Assembly (NCBI GenBank): GCA_964611895.1
Contig: CAZTDN010000019.1
Span: 1 to 64,000 of the forward strand
Direction: 5' to 3'
Length of the DNA: 64,000 nucleotides
Source: JAIEOG01 sp964611895
GTDB lineage: Bacteria > Bdellovibrionota > FAC87 > UBA2466
The position numbers and the translations under genes were made by a program. The notes below the pieces were generated by a model that did no database searches, had not been told where the DNA came from, and saw only the letters and a program-made list of their open reading frames with translations. This document shows, one piece after another, positions 8,514 to 17,247 of the stretch. Each line of letters opens with the position of its first letter. The first letter of the stretch is position 1.

Positions 8514-9317
8514 ATGAATATGCGGACTATTAGCATGTATTTGACCCTGACTGTTTTGCTATTTGCGATCATGACGGCTTCGGCTTTTGCGGATACGTAC
8601 AATTTCTATTTTGATAAGAAAAAGAAAAGCCCGGATAATGCCGAAGCGATCGCTCCTCCACAGGCTGAGAATTCAATAGAGGATTCGGCGGACTCTTACT
8701 CGAGACCGCTGCCTAAAGAGCCGCAGCCAGTCATCATTAACAACAACATTTCGACCCCGCGATCACCCGAGTATCTGGAGCCCACACCTAATGTCCCCAC
8801 GCAAACGAGTGTTTCCTCCTATTCCTCTACGCCGCCGTATTCAGTGGAATCCGAAAAGCGGCTTAAGTGGAGTATCGGAACGTCCTTTTTGGTATGGGCG
8901 GGTCGAGAAAGGGTAGCGGATTTAGCCGATCCCAGCACCTACACAGACATTACCGCGAATCAAATTCTCCAGGGCGTGGGTGCTGCCGCTGCTGTTTCCC
9001 TTGGGTATCGAATACTGCCGGGATTGGGGGTCAGCGGTTATGTCGGAAATGCGAGTCGTGGGAGGGCGTTTGTGGGCGCTGATGTTGAGTGGTGGCCGCT
9101 GCGTTTGGATGTGGGTCGATTTGACCTGCTCGAACTTGCGCTTCTAGGTGGGGCATCCGATACGATTGCGTTTTCTGGGTACGGCTCTCCCGCTGTCTTG
9201 CCTCACTTGGGTACGCGACTGAACTTGAATCTTGGGCCGAGCTTTACACTGACGGCTTCGGTTCGGTTGAACCGCCAGGCGAGTATTGGTGAATTGGGAG
9301 TGGGAATCCATCTCTAA
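8514..9317 (+). CDS. Exported protein, probable outer-membrane beta-barrel, target of the sigma-54 promoter
   Basis: A 267-residue protein of no recognised family. It has a clear Sec signal peptide (hydrophobic to ASAFA, about residue 24), a charged patch (DKKKKS) and a disordered Pro/Ser/Thr-rich region to about residue 115. A C-terminal half of about 150 residues follows with alternating hydrophobic/glycine strands (SIGTSFLVW, VSLGYRILPGLGVSGYVG, LNLNLGPSFTLTASVRLNR), as in small outer-membrane barrels. ATG 8514 is chosen for the AAGAGGAGA at 8497-8505 and because the signal peptide starts there. The sigma-54 promoter directly upstream and the adjacent activator and kinase genes suggest a signal-induced envelope protein. 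Confidence 0.7.
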   Translation: MNMRTISMYLTLTVLLFAIMTASAFADTYNFYFDKKKKSPDNAEAIAPPQAENSIEDSADSYSRPLPKEPQPVIINNNISTPRSPEYLEPTPNVPTQTSVSSYSSTPPYSVESEKRLKWSIGTSFLVWAGRERVADLADPSTYTDITANQILQGVGAAAAVSLGYRILPGLGVSGYVGNASRGRAFVGADVEWWPLRLDVGRFDLLELALLGGASDTIAFSGYGSPAVLPHLGTRLNLNLGPSFTLTASVRLNRQASIGELGVGIHL

Positions 9318-9368
9318 TCCTAAATCGGTCCTAACACGAAACGAACAGTCGAGTGCGACAATGGGAGC

Positions 9369-10127
9369 ATGTTCTTGAGTGACTTCCATGTCCACTCGAC
9401 GTTTAGCGACGGGAAACTGACGATTTCTCAACTCGTGGATATGTACGGCAGACAGGGGTTTGGAGCGATAGCCATCACGGACCATCTGTGCGAAGAACGC
9501 ACCGTCATCGGAAAAGCCGCCGCCTACATTGGGTGCTCGCTCACCCGGAGCAACTACGCACAGTACCTCTCCACCATTCAGCAAGAAGCAGAACGAGCGT
9601 GGGAGCTGTATCAAATGGTGGTTCTGCCGGGGTACGAATTGACGAAGAATAGCCTTTCCAATCACCGTTCCGCCCATGTCCTTGGACTGGGTGTAACGCA
9701 ATACCTCCCTGCGGATGGAGATATTGTGGCCCTCGCTCGGCATATTCGTGCGCAAGGAGCGGTGGCGGTTGCAGCGCACCCCGTCTGGACTCGGGTGGTG
9801 GAAAGGCAGACCTATTACCTTTGGGATAGGCGAGATGAGTTAGAGGCAGAGTTTGACGCGTGGGAAGTCGCGAGCGGTCCTTATTGGTTTGAGGAGGTTG
9901 CTGCGACTCGATTGCCGAAGCTTGCGACCTCTGATTTGCACCAACCCAGGCAATTCACTTCTTGGAAAACCGTTTTGGATTGCGAGAAACACCCCGAAGC
10001 GATCTTGGATGCGATTCGCAGACAGGAGGTCAGCTTTCGCTTTTTCCAGGCGCCCGTTTCTTTTTTCAGGGACGTTGCTGCTGGGGTTGCTTCTAACACT
10101 TGGAGATCAGAGGCTAAAACAGCCTAG
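9369..10127 (+). CDS. PHP-domain metal-dependent phosphoesterase
   Basis: A 252-residue protein with a PHP-family active-site series: DFHVHSTFSDG (residues 5-15), AITDHL near residue 40, HPVW near 138 and a late DLHQ near 197. These fit a trinuclear metal site like that of PHP phosphoesterases. The substrate is not evident; related stand-alone PHP proteins act on nucleotides or small phosphate esters. It sits just upstream of ppk1 in the same direction with a 59-nt gap, so it may belong to the polyphosphate locus. Confidence 0.85.
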   Translation: MFLSDFHVHSTFSDGKLTISQLVDMYGRQGFGAIAITDHLCEERTVIGKAAAYIGCSLTRSNYAQYLSTIQQEAERAWELYQMVVLPGYELTKNSLSNHRSAHVLGLGVTQYLPADGDIVALARHIRAQGAVAVAAHPVWTRVVERQTYYLWDRRDELEAEFDAWEVASGPYWFEEVAATRLPKLATSDLHQPRQFTSWKTVLDCEKHPEAILDAIRRQEVSFRFFQAPVSFFRDVAAGVASNTWRSEAKTA

Positions 10128-10186
10128 TTGGGGCCGCTTTGACACCGGTTGGCCAATAGAAGCGGCTTCTGGCATACTCCCGCGCT

Positions 10187-12289
10187 ATGCAAAAGATTCG
10201 GCAACTGCCGACGCTACCTTCTTTGCTCGCCCAACCAGGCATGCCCTTGATTCATAGGGATATTAGCTGGCTGCATTTCAACGAACGGGTTTTGGACGAA
10301 GCTCGCCCATCGAGTGGCAATCCCTTGATTGAACGCGCGAAGTTTCTTGCGATCAGTAGCAGCAATTTAGACGAGTTTTTTATGATCCGTGTGGCTTCCA
10401 TGAGCCGCAAACTTCGATCTCAAAACCGGATTTCTAAATGGAGGTCTGCCCATTCTCCACATCTGATAGGAGTGTGGAATTCGGTTTTGGAAACCGTGGC
10501 TAAATTTGGAGTAAAACAAACCGAAGTCTTAGAAATGCTGGTCCCAGAACTCAGGGCCCATGGCATCCATCTAGTGACCAGCTCCTTGGACAATGAACTC
10601 ACCGCAAACCTCGGTCGCGAAGTTTTTGAAACAGAGGTTCTGCCAAAACTAGCTCCGCCGGAGACTTTTGAACTCTCCAAGCTTTTAACGTTGCCTAACC
10701 TGAAGACGGCCGTGATTTTTCCGGACAAGCTGTGGTTTGCGGTGCCCCCGGGTCTGCCCTTCTTGCTCTCCGCTGTGCGCGGAAATGATAGGTATTATTT
10801 TTTCTTAGATGACTTGCTGGAAAGCTTCATGGGGCCCACCTTCGGTTTGCAAGGCAGGGTGGGCCTGGTGCGATTGACTCGCGATGCGGACATTTCCGTG
10901 GATATCGCCGAAGAAGATCCTGAGTCTTTGCCCGACGTGGTTTTATCCCGACTCCTGTCTCGCGAAAAAGGCGTGCCGATGCGTCTGCAGTACCGCGGGC
11001 ATCTCACTGACGATTTGCTTACACAGATGGCGGACGTGCTTAAGCTGCGTCCTCAGCAGGTATTGCCTGCAGCCGGAAGCTTGGTGCTGCAATCCCTTTG
11101 GGCGCTAGTAAAAGAAATGTCCCTGGATCGTGCGTCCGATCCCCAGCTTGTTTACGCTCCCTTGCATGCCCCACTCCCCGCATTTTTTGGCGATCGCTCC
11201 AAGATCTTTGAAAAGCTGAAGTCCCAGGATTACCTGCTTCATCACCCCTACGATCCTTTCGATGCATTTGTGGAGTTTACGCGCGCTGCAGCAGAGGACC
11301 CTCAAGTCGAGATGTTGGAACAGACGATCTATCGGATGGATGATGCCTCTCCCATCGTTGGCGTACTAAAAGAAGCCGCGTCCCGTGGAAAGAAAGTCCG
11401 AGTCATCATTGAGCTGCGTGCGCGATTTGACGAATATAATAATCTGCGCCTGGCGGATGAGTTGCGCAAGGGAGGGGTTGAAGTCGCCTACGGCTTTGGT
11501 GCCCTCAAGCTTCATGCGAAGGTAACCTTGGTCACCCGCAACGAAGGCGGGATTTCTCGACGTTATACCCACCTATCCACGGGAAATTACAATGCCACGA
11601 CAGCACGTCAGTATACCGATCTGGCGGTGCTGACCTCGAACGAGGAAATTGGAAACGATGCGCGCAAATTCCTCGATGCTGCATGGGCAGGCAAACTCCC
11701 CAGCGCTTTCAAACGTCTGTTATCCGCGCCCACGGGGTTGCACCGCAAGCTTGTCAATTTGATCGAAGGCGAAATTCAGGCAGCCAAAAATGGCCTCAAG
11801 ACCCGTATCGTCGCAAAAGTGAATGCTTTGGTGGACGAGAGTGTGATTCAAGCTCTGTATACTGCTTCACAAGCGGGGGTAAAAATCGATCTAATCGTCC
11901 GTGGTGCTTGTTCATTAATACCGGGTGTGCCCGGTCTTAGTGAGAATATTCAGGTCGTCAGTGTGGTAGATCGGTTCCTGGAACACAGTCGATTGTATTA
12001 TTTCGAGAGCGCGGGAGTGTTGTATTTGTCGAGTGCTGATTGCATGCCGAGAAATTTTTTTTCGAGGCTGGAGTTAGCATTCCCAATCTTAGATCCAAAA
12101 ATTTACCGCTATATTGAGCAAGTGGTGATTCCTGCCTATTTGAGAGACAACTCTAAGGCGCGGGAATTGACGCCTCAAGGTACTTGGAAAAAGCGCGTAC
12201 GTCGATCCTCTGCGGAAAAAGCGCGTTCTCAAATGGTTTTTGAGAAGCTGGCGCGGGAGGCCTATCAAGGGACTACTCTCGAAAGATGA
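10187..12289 (+). CDS. ppk1: Polyphosphate kinase 1
   Basis: PPK1 reversibly transfers the ATP gamma-phosphate to inorganic polyphosphate. At 700 residues it has normal length. The N domain begins with the hallmark HRDISWLHFNERVLDEA (about 24-40). The catalytic C1/C2 domains include ALKLHAKVTLV with the autophosphorylated His443 (E. coli His435 equivalent), YTHLSTGNYN, and the second PLD-like half (LIVRGACSLIPGV). Start ATG 10187 gives the usual short N-terminal extension. Its last codons overlap the SixA-like gene in an ATGA arrangement, so the two are probably translationally coupled. It lies close to ppx and the pst/pho genes. Confidence 0.97.
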   Translation: MQKIRQLPTLPSLLAQPGMPLIHRDISWLHFNERVLDEARPSSGNPLIERAKFLAISSSNLDEFFMIRVASMSRKLRSQNRISKWRSAHSPHLIGVWNSVLETVAKFGVKQTEVLEMLVPELRAHGIHLVTSSLDNELTANLGREVFETEVLPKLAPPETFELSKLLTLPNLKTAVIFPDKLWFAVPPGLPFLLSAVRGNDRYYFFLDDLLESFMGPTFGLQGRVGLVRLTRDADISVDIAEEDPESLPDVVLSRLLSREKGVPMRLQYRGHLTDDLLTQMADVLKLRPQQVLPAAGSLVLQSLWALVKEMSLDRASDPQLVYAPLHAPLPAFFGDRSKIFEKLKSQDYLLHHPYDPFDAFVEFTRAAAEDPQVEMLEQTIYRMDDASPIVGVLKEAASRGKKVRVIIELRARFDEYNNLRLADELRKGGVEVAYGFGALKLHAKVTLVTRNEGGISRRYTHLSTGNYNATTARQYTDLAVLTSNEEIGNDARKFLDAAWAGKLPSAFKRLLSAPTGLHRKLVNLIEGEIQAAKNGLKTRIVAKVNALVDESVIQALYTASQAGVKIDLIVRGACSLIPGVPGLSENIQVVSVVDRFLEHSRLYYFESAGVLYLSSADCMPRNFFSRLELAFPILDPKIYRYIEQVVIPAYLRDNSKARELTPQGTWKKRVRRSSAEKARSQMVFEKLAREAYQGTTLER

Positions 12290-12765
12290 AAGATCGTATT
12301 TTGATTTTAGTTCGACACGCACACCGAGATACCGACAAGGGCCGGGATCGAGACAATGGTCTAAGCGATCGCGGCAAGGTGCAGGCAAAGTCGGTTGCTC
12401 GGTTTTTTTTGGAACGCTTTGATGTTGCAACGCCTGTTCTATTGTCTAGCCCCAAAATTCGCTGTATCGAGACTTTGCTTCCCCTTAGCGACAAACTTGG
12501 AGTCGAGGTACAGGTGGTCGACCTGCTTAAAGAGCAAGCGGGCACTCAGAAAGAGTTTGATCGGCAAATTGAGAAATTTTTCCGGTGGTGGAAACAGCGC
12601 GCCCCAGAAACAGTGGTGGTATGTTCGCATGGCGATTGGATTCCGCGTTTTGCTAAAAAAGTGTTTGGGTTGGAGATAGAATTAAAAAAAGGCGGATGGA
12701 TGGAGGTAGAAAGCTCTGGCGGGGCGATCCGTCTCCGTTGGCTATTGCAAAAACTACCGCGTTAA
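12286..12765 (+). CDS. SixA-like histidine phosphatase
   Basis: Histidine-phosphatase-superfamily protein of 159 residues. The catalytic RHA motif (LVRHAHRDTD, His11) is near the N-terminus, SSPKIRCIET supplies the second arginine, and VCSHGDWIP near residue 112 supplies the second histidine. Size and sequence are closest to SixA, which dephosphorylates phosphohistidine on protein partners. The start overlaps the ppk1 stop (ATGA) and the 3' end overlaps the convergent ppx gene by 12 nt. Because PPK1 itself forms a phosphohistidine, a role in polyphosphate turnover is an attractive inference, but the substrate is unknown. Confidence 0.85.
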   Translation: MKDRILILVRHAHRDTDKGRDRDNGLSDRGKVQAKSVARFFLERFDVATPVLLSSPKIRCIETLLPLSDKLGVEVQVVDLLKEQAGTQKEFDRQIEKFFRWWKQRAPETVVVCSHGDWIPRFAKKVFGLEIELKKGGWMEVESSGGAIRLRWLLQKLPR

Positions 12766-14274
12766 AGTGATCAGGTTGCGCCGGAACACTTTCTCAAAAA
12801 GCGCCTTTTTTTGTTGAATCTTGAGTAGGGCAAGCTCAGTGGAGTCTCCACGACTCAGCCAAAACCGAACGGTTTTCGAGCGGATTTCTACACGCTCAGG
12901 CTCAACGCGCTTGGGTTTTGCATAGTCGAAACAATCAATCAACCTCAATAGTGCTAGAAGCTTCACAAACGCGGCGCCCTTGCTCTTGTTCTCCCCACTT
13001 TGGAATGGCAGCTTTCCAGTGCCGGACTTTCCATTCGTATGCCAAAAGCAAAGTTCTGCGACAAAATCGGTTTCCCAAGCCTCCGCTAGCGGAAGTTCCG
13101 CGTGTTGAACGATATAGGCGGAATGGGCTTCATATCCAGAGGGAGATACACTTCTCCCGGAGTTTCGAAACATGACTGCCAAAGCAAGGTAGGCAAACCA
13201 CTTGTCATCGAGTTTGTGCAGCGGGCGAAGTTTTCTAAATAGCCGTAGAGAAGCGCCGACGAGCCACCTCAAACGCGCTGGCTCTTCGCCAAACCGGACC
13301 GACTTTTCGAGAAAAGGTTCCAGGTCCCATCGGTCATTTTTCGGAGCGGGTTTGATCATTCTCAGCTGTTGATCCAAAATCCCATCTCTCAGGGAATATT
13401 CCGTTGAAGTGGCCGACTCCGCGCCTAAAGCACGCAAGGTTTCCGCTAAGACTACTGTCCCAGCTAGCATGAGATCCGCGCGACGGGGATCCATGCCCGG
13501 GAGGGACTGAATCTGTTTTATCGTCAATGGGGTCATGGTTCGAATGAGCTTTTCGAGCCATTTGGGAGTAATGTCCTTGCCCGTGTTTCGATTGCACATG
13601 CGATCGAGGGCCCGCGCGGTTCCGCTGGATGCGATGACCGATTTTGTTTTTGGCCAGTCGTTGTTCTTGATCGCTGTTTTGAGCAGGGTGCGGACATGGC
13701 CGCGTAGGTGTTTGACGGCTTCTTTGCCGTCTTCAGGGGGGATGGTTCGTAAAAAGATTTGTTGTAGCCTCGCGACCCCAAGGGGGAAACTTTCGCTCAC
13801 CACGAGCTTGTTGCCGCGGCAAACACTCACTTCGGTGCTGCCTCCCCCGATATCCACTAGTCCAAAAAAACCTTTGGGAGGTTTTTCGCGGTTTAAAATA
13901 GCGTCTGCAATCAAGGTGGCTTCTTCGCGGCCCGAAATGATGTGAACATCCATTCGCAGTGTTTTGCGTATTTTGACAATGAGATCTTCAGCGTCGCTTG
14001 CATCTCGCAGCGCGCTGGTGGCGAAAGCGATGATTTTTTCTGTTTTTAGTTCTTCGGCGCGCTTTTTGAACGTGGACAGGGCTTGCAGGGTGCGTCGGGA
14101 GGCCTTGGGGTCTAATTTGCCCGAGATAAAGACATTTTCACCCAACCTAACCATGAGCTTTTCTCGATGCAAGAGGCGGGTCTTATCTCGAGCGAGGGTT
14201 TCATGGACATCAAACCGGACTGAGTTCGTCCCTAAATCAATAATCGCAAAGCGTTTTTTCTTCCATTTTGCCAA
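12754..14274 (-). CDS. Ppx/GppA family exopolyphosphatase
   Basis: A 506-residue exopolyphosphatase/pppGpp phosphatase. The actin-like fold shows IDLGTNSVRFDV (phosphate 1 motif, residues about 12-23), the loop VDIGGGSTEVSV near residue 143, and SGTARALDRM further on. The C-terminal part is an HD-like helical domain, as in long Ppx proteins. It would degrade polyphosphate made by the convergent ppk1; Ppx and GppA activity cannot be told apart here. Start TTG 14274 is preceded by GGGTGGGG and gives the expected N-terminus. The promoter must lie in the AT-rich stretch 14290-14335, shared with the divergent GNAT gene. Confidence 0.92.
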   Translation of the reverse strand: MAKWKKKRFAIIDLGTNSVRFDVHETLARDKTRLLHREKLMVRLGENVFISGKLDPKASRRTLQALSTFKKRAEELKTEKIIAFATSALRDASDAEDLIVKIRKTLRMDVHIISGREEATLIADAILNREKPPKGFFGLVDIGGGSTEVSVCRGNKLVVSESFPLGVARLQQIFLRTIPPEDGKEAVKHLRGHVRTLLKTAIKNNDWPKTKSVIASSGTARALDRMCNRNTGKDITPKWLEKLIRTMTPLTIKQIQSLPGMDPRRADLMLAGTVVLAETLRALGAESATSTEYSLRDGILDQQLRMIKPAPKNDRWDLEPFLEKSVRFGEEPARLRWLVGASLRLFRKLRPLHKLDDKWFAYLALAVMFRNSGRSVSPSGYEAHSAYIVQHAELPLAEAWETDFVAELCFWHTNGKSGTGKLPFQSGENKSKGAAFVKLLALLRLIDCFDYAKPKRVEPERVEIRSKTVRFWLSRGDSTELALLKIQQKKALFEKVFRRNLITLTR

Positions 14275-14383
14275 GCGGCCCCACCCACCCGTTGTAATCT
14301 ATTTTTAGTTCAAATTAAAATAAAACAAAAAAAGTTTGCGCTCACGCCAGTCCGGTCTGGTAAAAGGAGAGTACGACTAATTT

Positions 14384-15286
14384 GTGCGTCCGTTTTGTGT
14401 GCCTGTTGTGTGTAAGAGGGACTTCAGATTGAGAAAAGGCCGGCCCAGTCTTAAAAGAGTGATTTCGCAGTACCTGTCGTATGCCGCTGTGCACAAGTTT
14501 CTCAGGTCCTTTCAACCTAAAATCCGTATCCATTTTGAGAAGGGCGGCTTTACGGTAAAAACCGTTGAAGGTTGGACAGAGCTTGAACAGGTGCTTCGTC
14601 TTCGCCACGAAGTGTTCCACGAAGAGTTTATTGGTCAGCGCCTACCGCTTGGTTTGGATTTTGATCGTTATGATGCTCAAGGAGATCACCTTGTCATCAT
14701 CGATCGCGAAGCTGGCAAAATCGTTGGAACCTACCGTTTGATCTGCTCTCGATTTGCTCAGGATTTCTATTCAGCCTCTGAGTTCCACTTAGACGCATTT
14801 TTGCAGCAGGATGGGGTGAAACTGGAATTAAGCCGCGCGTGTATCCACAAAGATTACCGCGATGGGGTTGTGATTTCGCTGCTCTGGCGCGGATTGGTTC
14901 AGTACATCCAACAAAGCCAGGCGGCCTTTTTGTTTGGATGTGCCAGTATTCGAAGTATGGATGTCGCGGAAGTTCAAACTCTGTATGGCTATCTGGGCGC
15001 AAAAGACTTTCTTTCCAACAATTTTGGAATTGGACCCGTTCCAGCGTATCAAATGCCGGGTTGGAGTTCTCCAACTCCCTCTTCGGTAGGGGATGAGGCA
15101 GGCAAACATCTGGTGCCGCCCTTGTTGAATTCCTATCTGCGAGCGGGGGCCAAGGTATACGGAGCGCCCGCACTCGACACCGCTTTTCGGTGCGTGGATC
15201 TCTTTACCGTGCTGAAAATGGACAAGATAACACCTTTGTTCGAACGGCGTTATCAGACGGGTGAACCCACAAACCCGCAGTCGTAA
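14384..15286 (+). CDS. OlsB/hemolysin-like GNAT-family N-acyltransferase
   Basis: A 300-residue protein. The core (about residues 60-230) carries the signatures of the PF13444 acyltransferase group that includes the ornithine-lipid enzyme OlsB and 'hemolysin'-like proteins: LRLRHEVFHEEF, DHLVIID, VGTYRLI, LELSRACIHKDYR and a late FGCASI. The likely reaction is transfer of a hydroxyacyl group from acyl-ACP to an amino acid such as ornithine, but no OlsA partner is adjacent. AAGGAGA lies 13 nt before GTG 14384, a long spacing, so a slightly downstream start is possible. Bases 15287-15390 after it hold no gene. Confidence 0.75.
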   Translation: MRPFCVPVVCKRDFRLRKGRPSLKRVISQYLSYAAVHKFLRSFQPKIRIHFEKGGFTVKTVEGWTELEQVLRLRHEVFHEEFIGQRLPLGLDFDRYDAQGDHLVIIDREAGKIVGTYRLICSRFAQDFYSASEFHLDAFLQQDGVKLELSRACIHKDYRDGVVISLLWRGLVQYIQQSQAAFLFGCASIRSMDVAEVQTLYGYLGAKDFLSNNFGIGPVPAYQMPGWSSPTPSSVGDEAGKHLVPPLLNSYLRAGAKVYGAPALDTAFRCVDLFTVLKMDKITPLFERRYQTGEPTNPQS

Positions 15287-15390
15287 TTAAGGAATTATCT
15301 TCACAGTTTTTTTCCCTGGCTTGAGTTCGTTAAGCGAATAACGCCACGCACCGATATGTAAATGGTACCGTTGCCATAGGAGAGAACCGC

Positions 15391-16425
15391 TTGAAACCAG
15401 CCATGATGAGTCGTCTGCCCGAGCTCATTGAGCTGGAGCGCCTTCTCGATGAAATAGGCAACCGATCACGCGTAAAGGTATTAGGTCAGATTCATCACCA
15501 GGAACTTTCTTTTCCGCTCTATTCGGTCGCCATCGGGTCGAGCGATCCGGCCGCACCGACATTGGGCCTGTTTGGTGGAGTGCATGGACTAGAGCGGATC
15601 GGTACTCAAGTCCTTTTGTCGTATCTGCGCACGGTTTCCGAGTTAATGCGTTGGGACCATGCGATCGCCGCATTGCTAGAAAGATCCAAGCTCGTTTTTT
15701 TCCCCTTGGTAAATCCTGGCGGGATGTATTTGCTCTCGCGCGCCAATCCCAATGGGGTGGATCTCATGCGAAATGCGCCAGTCCACGCGGATAAAATGCC
15801 CGCCATGGCATTGTTCGGTGGGCATCGCATTTCTCCCAAGCTCCCTTGGTATCGAGGGCCCGCTGGAGCCCCCATGGAAGCCGAGGCCGTTGCAATCTGT
15901 GAACTTGTGCGGCAGGAGCTATTTCCCTCAAAAGTGTCCATAGCACTTGATGTGCACTCCGGTTTTGGAACCCGGGATCGAGTGTGGTTTCCGTATGCTC
16001 GCACTCGAAAGCCATTTCCACATGTCACCGAGGTATTTTCGCTCAAGCAGATGTTGGACCGGACCTACCCTAATCATGTCTACATAGTGGAACCTCAGTC
16101 TAAGCAGTACATGACTCACGGAGATATTTGGGACTATCTCTACGATGAGCAGCGTAAAAACGAAAATAATGGTTTCTTTCTCCCGCTGACCTTGGAAATG
16201 GGTTCGTGGGTTTGGGCTAAAAAGGACCTGCGGCAGATTTTTTCGGTGCTGGGAGCATTCAATCCTATGAAGCCACACCGGTTGCAACGCACGCTCCGAA
16301 GGCATTTGTTGTTTTTGGATTTTTTGCACCGCGCGGTTTTGTCGCCTCAAGAATGGGTTTCCCAGGCAAAAGAAAAAAAAGATCCTCTTCGTCGACGCGC
16401 GCTAGAGCTTTGGTATACACCGTAG
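15391..16425 (+). CDS. M14-family zinc carboxypeptidase-like protein
   Basis: A 344-residue M14 (carboxypeptidase/succinylglutamate desuccinylase) fold. Zinc ligands are in GGVHGLE (His65, Glu68) and DVHSGFG (about His190), with NPNGVDLMR near 120 matching the NPxG-R substrate element and LTLEMGSW supplying the general-base Glu. No signal peptide is visible, so it is probably cytoplasmic; its substrate is unknown. The TTG 15391 start has AGGAGAG eight bases upstream. It ends 6 nt before the alpha/beta hydrolase gene, so the two are probably cotranscribed. Confidence 0.85.
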   Translation: MKPAMMSRLPELIELERLLDEIGNRSRVKVLGQIHHQELSFPLYSVAIGSSDPAAPTLGLFGGVHGLERIGTQVLLSYLRTVSELMRWDHAIAALLERSKLVFFPLVNPGGMYLLSRANPNGVDLMRNAPVHADKMPAMALFGGHRISPKLPWYRGPAGAPMEAEAVAICELVRQELFPSKVSIALDVHSGFGTRDRVWFPYARTRKPFPHVTEVFSLKQMLDRTYPNHVYIVEPQSKQYMTHGDIWDYLYDEQRKNENNGFFLPLTLEMGSWVWAKKDLRQIFSVLGAFNPMKPHRLQRTLRRHLLFLDFLHRAVLSPQEWVSQAKEKKDPLRRRALELWYTP

Positions 16426-16431
16426 TGAACC

Positions 16432-17223
16432 ATGAAAAACCAGTCCACAAATTGGGTGTTTCTGCGCGGCCTATCTCGCGAAGCCGCCCATTGGGCAGAA
16501 TTTCCCCGACTCTTTGAGGAAAAGTTCCCCGGGGCCAAGGCGATGGCAATAGATTTGCCAGGAAATGGCGAGTTTCACGCGCAGAACACGCCCACTTCTT
16601 TGATTGGGATTGTGGAGCATGTCCGCGAAACCTGGTCAAAACGCAATCCCACTCCTGGCTCTCCGGTGCATTTGTTCGGAATGTCGCTGGGGGCCATGGT
16701 GAGTTTGCAGTGGATGCAACGTTATCCCGGCGAAATCGCATCAAGCGTCTTGATCAACACCAGCCTGCGGGGGTTCAGTCCTTTTTATGAAAGGATGTCT
16801 CCCAGCGCCTATGGTCTCCTTTTGCGTGTTTTTATCGAGTCAGATACCCGATCCAGGGAAGAGCTGATTTTGCGGTTGACCAGTCAGAAAAAAGACTGGG
16901 ACGAGAATGAGCTCCGACAACGGGTAAAGATCCAAGAAAAGCATCCCGTGAGCAAGTGGAACGCAATTCGTCAGATTGGAGCGGCGCTTTCTACTGTCGA
17001 TTCAAACCAGCGCCCACCGCAACCCGTGTTGATTTTAAACAGTTTGGGTGATTTGTTGGTGCATCCCAAATGCTCGCAGGCCATTGCAAAAGCTTGGAGC
17101 GCGCCGATTGAGCGGCATGCCTGGGCGGGGCACGACCTAGTCTTGGACGATCCCCAGTGGACGTTAGAATCGCTGGCAAAATGGTACGGATATTTAACTA
17201 ACCAAAACTCAATAGACGAATAA
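16432..17223 (+). CDS. Alpha/beta hydrolase
   Basis: A 263-residue alpha/beta hydrolase. It has an N-terminal FLRGLSRE oxyanion strand-loop, an AIDLPGNG strand, the nucleophile elbow GMSLG (Ser near residue 85), an acid in GDLLV near residue 204 and a catalytic histidine in AGHDLVLDDP near residue 227. A catalytic triad is therefore visible. There is no signal peptide. Substrate is unknown; the operon with an M14 peptidase-like gene suggests small-molecule ester or amide hydrolysis. Confidence 0.85.
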   Translation: MKNQSTNWVFLRGLSREAAHWAEFPRLFEEKFPGAKAMAIDLPGNGEFHAQNTPTSLIGIVEHVRETWSKRNPTPGSPVHLFGMSLGAMVSLQWMQRYPGEIASSVLINTSLRGFSPFYERMSPSAYGLLLRVFIESDTRSREELILRLTSQKKDWDENELRQRVKIQEKHPVSKWNAIRQIGAALSTVDSNQRPPQPVLILNSLGDLLVHPKCSQAIAKAWSAPIERHAWAGHDLVLDDPQWTLESLAKWYGYLTNQNSIDE

Positions 17224-17231
17224 ACTCCAAT

Positions 17232-17246
17232 CGCCCAAAATGGGCG
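17232..17246 (+). promoter_or_regulatory. Hairpin directly before the phoX start codon
   Basis: CGCCCA-AAA-TGGGCG is a perfect 6-bp stem with a 3-nt loop, ending one base before ATG 17248. It occupies the place of a Shine-Dalgarno sequence, and no other good ribosome-binding site is seen. It may limit translation or end the upstream operon; there is no T-run. Confidence 0.35.
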
Positions 17247-17247
17247 C

